Origin: Rotaria sp. Silwood1
Taxonomy: Eukaryota; Rotifera; Eurotatoria; Philodinida; Philodinidae
Assembly (NCBI GenBank): GCA_905250075.1
Contig: CAJNOP010000025.1
Location: 441,669-505,668 of the forward strand
Reading direction: 5' to 3'
Length of the DNA: 64,000 nt
The position numbers and the translations under genes are program-made. Each line of letters starts with the position of its first letter. Position 1 is the first letter of the stretch. Below the pieces are notes generated by a model. That model was not told the origin of the DNA. It saw only the letters and a list, made by a program, of their open reading frames with translations, and made no database searches. Below are positions 60,344 to 64,000 of the stretch, one piece after another.

Positions 60344-62801
60344 ATGTTGCAAGGTCTCTTTGATGAAGATGGTGGAGATGAAGAACGTAAGTGAAATATT
60401 AAAAAAACTTTATGTATGAATGAAAGATTTTCTTTTTACTTATGTATAGCTTATTATCAAGGAACATCTAATACAAGTTCAAAATCAACGGTTGAAAAAC
60501 CTTTATTACCACGAAATGAAACAAATTTATGTGGTTTACAAAATCAAGGAGCTACTTGGTGAGATTAACTTCTTTTGAATGTATTTTGTAAAAAAATGAA
60601 TTCTTTTTCTAGTTATTTGAATGCTCTCATTCAAACATTACTTTTTACACCAGAATTTCGTGGTAAGTAATGAGAAGATCTCAAGTATTAATCAGAAAAT
60701 TTAAACTGATCTCATCTGATGAAAATCAGAGATCGAAAACAAATTAGATTTAGCTCGACTGGGTTGCTCGAAATAATCAACTCAAGTTTTCTTGAATCAA
60801 AAAGAAAACCTTATATTTATCTGTAGAACATAAACAATTCTTGTCAGAAATCGTTTTTTTTTATGCATAAAACTACAATTGTCTTAACATCTTTGATGGT
60901 ATCCTAATATTTATCATATGACAGTCGAGTATTTGGTGATATTCGTTTACTTATATTGGAGATAATAAAGTAGACATTCTTTAATACGCTTCAATACTAT
61001 TACAATAGAAAAAGGTGAATGATTAATATACAATTGTATACCTAAAAGTAAAACTAAAGATGGAACTATATAGTCAGACTGGTAAAGCTCTGTGGAGTTA
61101 AACTTTTCAACTCTGAGAATTTTTCTTCTGACTACTGCATAAACTTCTTTTCGTACCACTTATTCTTGAGAATGTCTCTCTGATGTTTTTCTTTGAAATT
61201 CATTCATGAATCTATAAAATAGTGTCATTTTGTCTATCACTGAACATATGAACAATAAATTTATCATTATGTAGGAGTAAAGCTACTTGATTGCTTTACT
61301 GATGTAACTCCGATTGAGTCGAAGTCCGATGCAAGGCTCTAGAAACCGAATCAGCAGTATTTTATCCAGTATGGGCGCCGAAGAGGCGGCACACCTTCAA
61401 AATTTCGATTCACCTTCCCGACGTGTGTGATTATTGTATTACGTGTCGATACTTCTACAAACACATGTTCGTTTTCTCAGAGTTTGAACTTGCCTTGCCG
61501 AAAGAGAAAATCTGGCTAACACACTACAGACCAAACTGACAAACGAATATCAGTTCCATGTCTAAGTAGAGCTACCATCATTGATATATTCATAAAATGA
61601 TTAATAAAAATTTAAGGAATGATTTTATGAGAAGAATTCATTTGCTTTGAAAATTAAAAATGTGGCTTGAATGATTGACATATTTTACTTTAGAACCTCT
61701 TTTCAGTCTATCTGCTAAAGATCTTAATCTTTCATCAAATTCTAATGACTCAAGTCAAACTCCGTCCAGTGGAAGTACTTTGAAAGTAAATCATTAAGTT
61801 TTCTTTTTTTTTAGTATTTATCCGAATATTCTTCTTCGAATAGGTTCGTAAGATTATTGTTGAATTACAACGTCTTTTTGCTGAAATGCTTTTACTTAAT
61901 CAACAAGCATGTTCATCGATTCGATTAACTGATAGTTTTGGTTGGCAATCGAATGAGGTTTGTATTTTTTTTTTCTTTTTCTATGTTTGAATAAAATGAT
62001 ATTTTATATGTTATGTAGACATTTGATCATCAAGATGTTCATGAACTTAATCGTTTATTATTTGATGCTATACAGAAATCATTGCAAGGTACAAAACAAT
62101 CAAATCTAATACGTTCTTGTTATGAAGGTTCAACAATTAATTATACACAATGTAAACAATGCCAGAAAATTTTCAAACGAACAGTAAAAATATTATTTGA
62201 AAAAAAAATTGTTATTTTTCTTTAATAGTAACTTTTATTTTTCTTTTGTTTCAAGGAAGATTATCAAGATTTACCATTAGTTGTACAAGATAGTCCAAAT
62301 TTACATACGTCATTAGCAAATATGTTTACTCTTCATGAACAATTAGTTGGTGATAATCAATATCGATGTTCATCATGTGCAAATATGTTATGTGATGCTG
62401 AAAAAGTAAAAATATTGAAAAGAAAAAAAGAACGATATTATCTTTAGTTGCACATTTTAGTGGGCTAAAATAAGTAAATTACCACCGATTTTAACATTTC
62501 CATTACAACGATTTGTTTATGATTTTAAAACTGGTAATCGATTGAAAAAGACAACACGTTACGAGTTTCCATTTGATATCGATTTAAAAGAATTTTGTGA
62601 AGTATGATAAAAGAATATTATCGTTCTTTTACTATGAATTCGGTTTTTTTTTAAAAGGATTCTGTGATTGAAACAAATTATGAATTATTTGCTGTTGTTA
62701 TTCATAAGGGTACATGTTATTCAGGACATTATTATGGTTATATTAAAGATATCGACCAGATTGGCTGTTGGATACGTCCACCACCACCATCATCGTCAGC
62801 A
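60344..62801 (+). CDS. USP40: Ubiquitin carboxyl-terminal hydrolase USP40-like (3' partial)
   Basis: Nine exons: 60344-60386, 60450-60558, 60613-60662, 61694-61785, 61844-61957, 62019-62183, 62256-62405, 62461-62601, 62658-62801; 336 aa so far. The N-terminus MLQGLFDED and the order of blocks (LCGLQNQGATCYLNALIQTL, TDSFGW, DVHELNRLLFDA, CKQC, CSSC, LQRFVYDF, FAVVIHKGTCYSGHYYGYIKD) match the USP40 catalytic core. Catalytic Cys51 is split TG|T by intron 2; the catalytic His is His312; CxxC pairs are the usual zinc ligands. The reading frame continues past a GTAAGA donor at 62802, and the stop at about 62868 lies in that intron. Vertebrate USP40 has a long ubiquitin-like C-terminal half, so the rest is probably beyond the window. 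It removes ubiquitin from proteins; substrates are unknown. Confidence 0.9.
60663..61693 (+). other. USP40 intron 3 (1.0 kb)
   Basis: It runs from TTTCGTG|GTAAGT to TTTACTTTAG|AACC. A GC-richer segment at about 61275-61440 with a stem (AGTAAAGC/GCTTTACT) stands out but could not be assigned. Confidence 0.6.
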
Positions 62802-64000
62802 GTAAGATATTTACATTTGATAGGAAGATTTAAACTCAATGAAAATCTATTTAATTTATATCAGAGATGAACATGATTCTATTCTGTCAAAATCGAAACT
62901 GAATTGAAAATATTTCAAAAACTCAACAGAAAAATAGATATATCAAGTTATACTTAGAGAATGACAAAATTAAGGCTGAAGATACTCAGGTTAATGATTC
63001 TGATGGTCGGATCTATGCATTTTCGGCTAGAAAACCGAGGATATTGGAAGTAGAGATTCAGTAATCGAATTTTTCTGGTTCCGACTGTAACCGAGTATCT
63101 TCTTCCGAGTTCTTACCATTTTTCTGTTTTCCGTTCGAAAACGTCCCGTATTTCTTGATCTGCATATTATAATTCCTTACATAAAGCTTTACAAAACTTT
63201 CTCTCTGTATGGCTTGATCGTAAAAACAAAGCTCCACATTTCTCTGATACTTGATCCATTTTTCAACTTATATCATAATAAGAAAATTTCGATAAGAGAT
63301 GTTTATTATGATATGTAACAGTAATATTAGATCACATTTTATCTTTGATGTGGATTTGTTTCTTAATATTCTCTTTATTCTAATCTTTATCCGTCTATAC
63401 ACATTCGGGTTTACCAAAAAGTGGTATCAGTAGAAGAAAAATACAGAAACAAGTTTTTACTGGAATAATACTCTGAGTCTATCATTATCTGTTTTTTCGG
63501 TTATTCGACTTAATCAAACGCAATCTAAGCGATTAAAACGATTCTAAATCGTTGTATCCTGCTTAGAGGTGTTTCAAGATTGCTAGAATTGAAGAGTCGA
63601 ATATTTTTTGGAAAATTATTAAACATAGAAAACGATTATAACGATTGACTTTTCTGCGGAAAAACAAAAATTTCTCAAGATTGTGAGGGAACTCTGATAG
63701 TGCTGTCAATAAGTTCATGAATTACTTGAATACAGAACGGTATAAAAACAAAAATTTGGTACGGGAGTTCAACGAATGCAATTGAGTATCAATAACCAGG
63801 GTACCTTGATGTGTAAAAATGAGAAGGTATTTCGAGAAGATAAGAAACAATGAAGAAGATACACATAGAAAACAAAATGAAATCTAATACTATCGTCACA
63901 TTTCATAACAAATAGTTCTTATCAAAATCTTATTATTATGGTATTAGTTGAAGAATAAATCAAATATCAGACAAATGCGGAGCTTCGTTTTTTTACTATC
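62802..64000 (+). other. Start of a long USP40 intron (runs off the window)
   Basis: It begins GTAAGATATT after Ala336. No further USP40 exon or other gene is visible up to the edge. Confidence 0.55.

Noticed and set aside
61275..61440. GC-richer stretch with a short stem in USP40 intron 3, considered as a tRNA or SINE head
   Set aside because: No convincing A and B boxes or cloverleaf could be drawn by eye.
1..64000. CRISPR array, bacterial operon or viral genome
   Set aside because: No regularly spaced identical repeats with unique spacers; spliced eukaryotic genes throughout and no capsid, polymerase or envelope-like frames seen.

Overview
The window is AT-rich, intron-bearing animal DNA that fits a bdelloid rotifer best, probably a larger-genome genus such as Rotaria or Didymodactylos rather than Adineta. 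Three things support this. Most introns are very short (57-70 nt) with GT-AG ends, and a minority are long and full of transposon debris. There is an intronless gene joining an arginine-type ADP-ribosyltransferase (ART) domain to twelve kinesin-light-chain-type TPRs, an architecture I associate with bdelloids. Several start codons sit just after a perfect 3' splice acceptor, as expected from spliced-leader trans-splicing, which bdelloids use. No tool was run; every exon junction below was placed by eye and checked for reading-phase continuity.

Layout. 1-7015 (+): 3' part of a large low-complexity protein with AKAP2/MISP-like C-terminal motifs. 9750-10481 and 12528-13178 (-): two small two-exon paralogues with N-myristoylation-type N-termini. 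13366-16713 (-): a ten-exon basic coiled-coil protein of unknown function. 16714-23317: gene desert with two hAT-type non-autonomous elements. 23318-35168 (+): complete SMC6 in 15 exons (1071 aa). 35169-48695: second desert holding an F-box-like pseudogene, a 408-bp hAT MITE, a 4.1-kb hAT-like element inserted into the pseudogene, and a compound minisatellite. 48696-51653 (+): ART-TPR gene. 53706-59292 (-): complete ANKZF1/Vms1 orthologue in ten exons. 59676-60173 (+): glycine cleavage H protein. 60344-62801 (+): USP40-type deubiquitinase, catalytic domain only, running off the window.

How the genes relate. The conserved genes are ordinary housekeeping functions: DNA repair (SMC6), rescue of stalled ribosomes (ANKZF1), one-carbon metabolism (GCSH) and deubiquitination (USP40). 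ANKZF1 and GCSH are divergent across 383 bp. GCSH and USP40 are only 170 bp apart in the same direction, each with an acceptor before its ATG, so they may form a trans-spliced dicistron.

The most distinctive structure is in the mobile DNA. Four elements with perfect 8-bp target duplications (hAT hallmark) have unrelated terminal repeats but one architecture: short, family-specific, often palindromic motifs repeated in arrays next to the ends. The largest (40691-44839) carries several satellite-like arrays and no transposase, and it interrupts a gene whose reading frame resumes exactly after the target duplication. Two other foldback families occur twice each; removing one copy from an SMC6 intron leaves 63 nt, the normal short-intron size.
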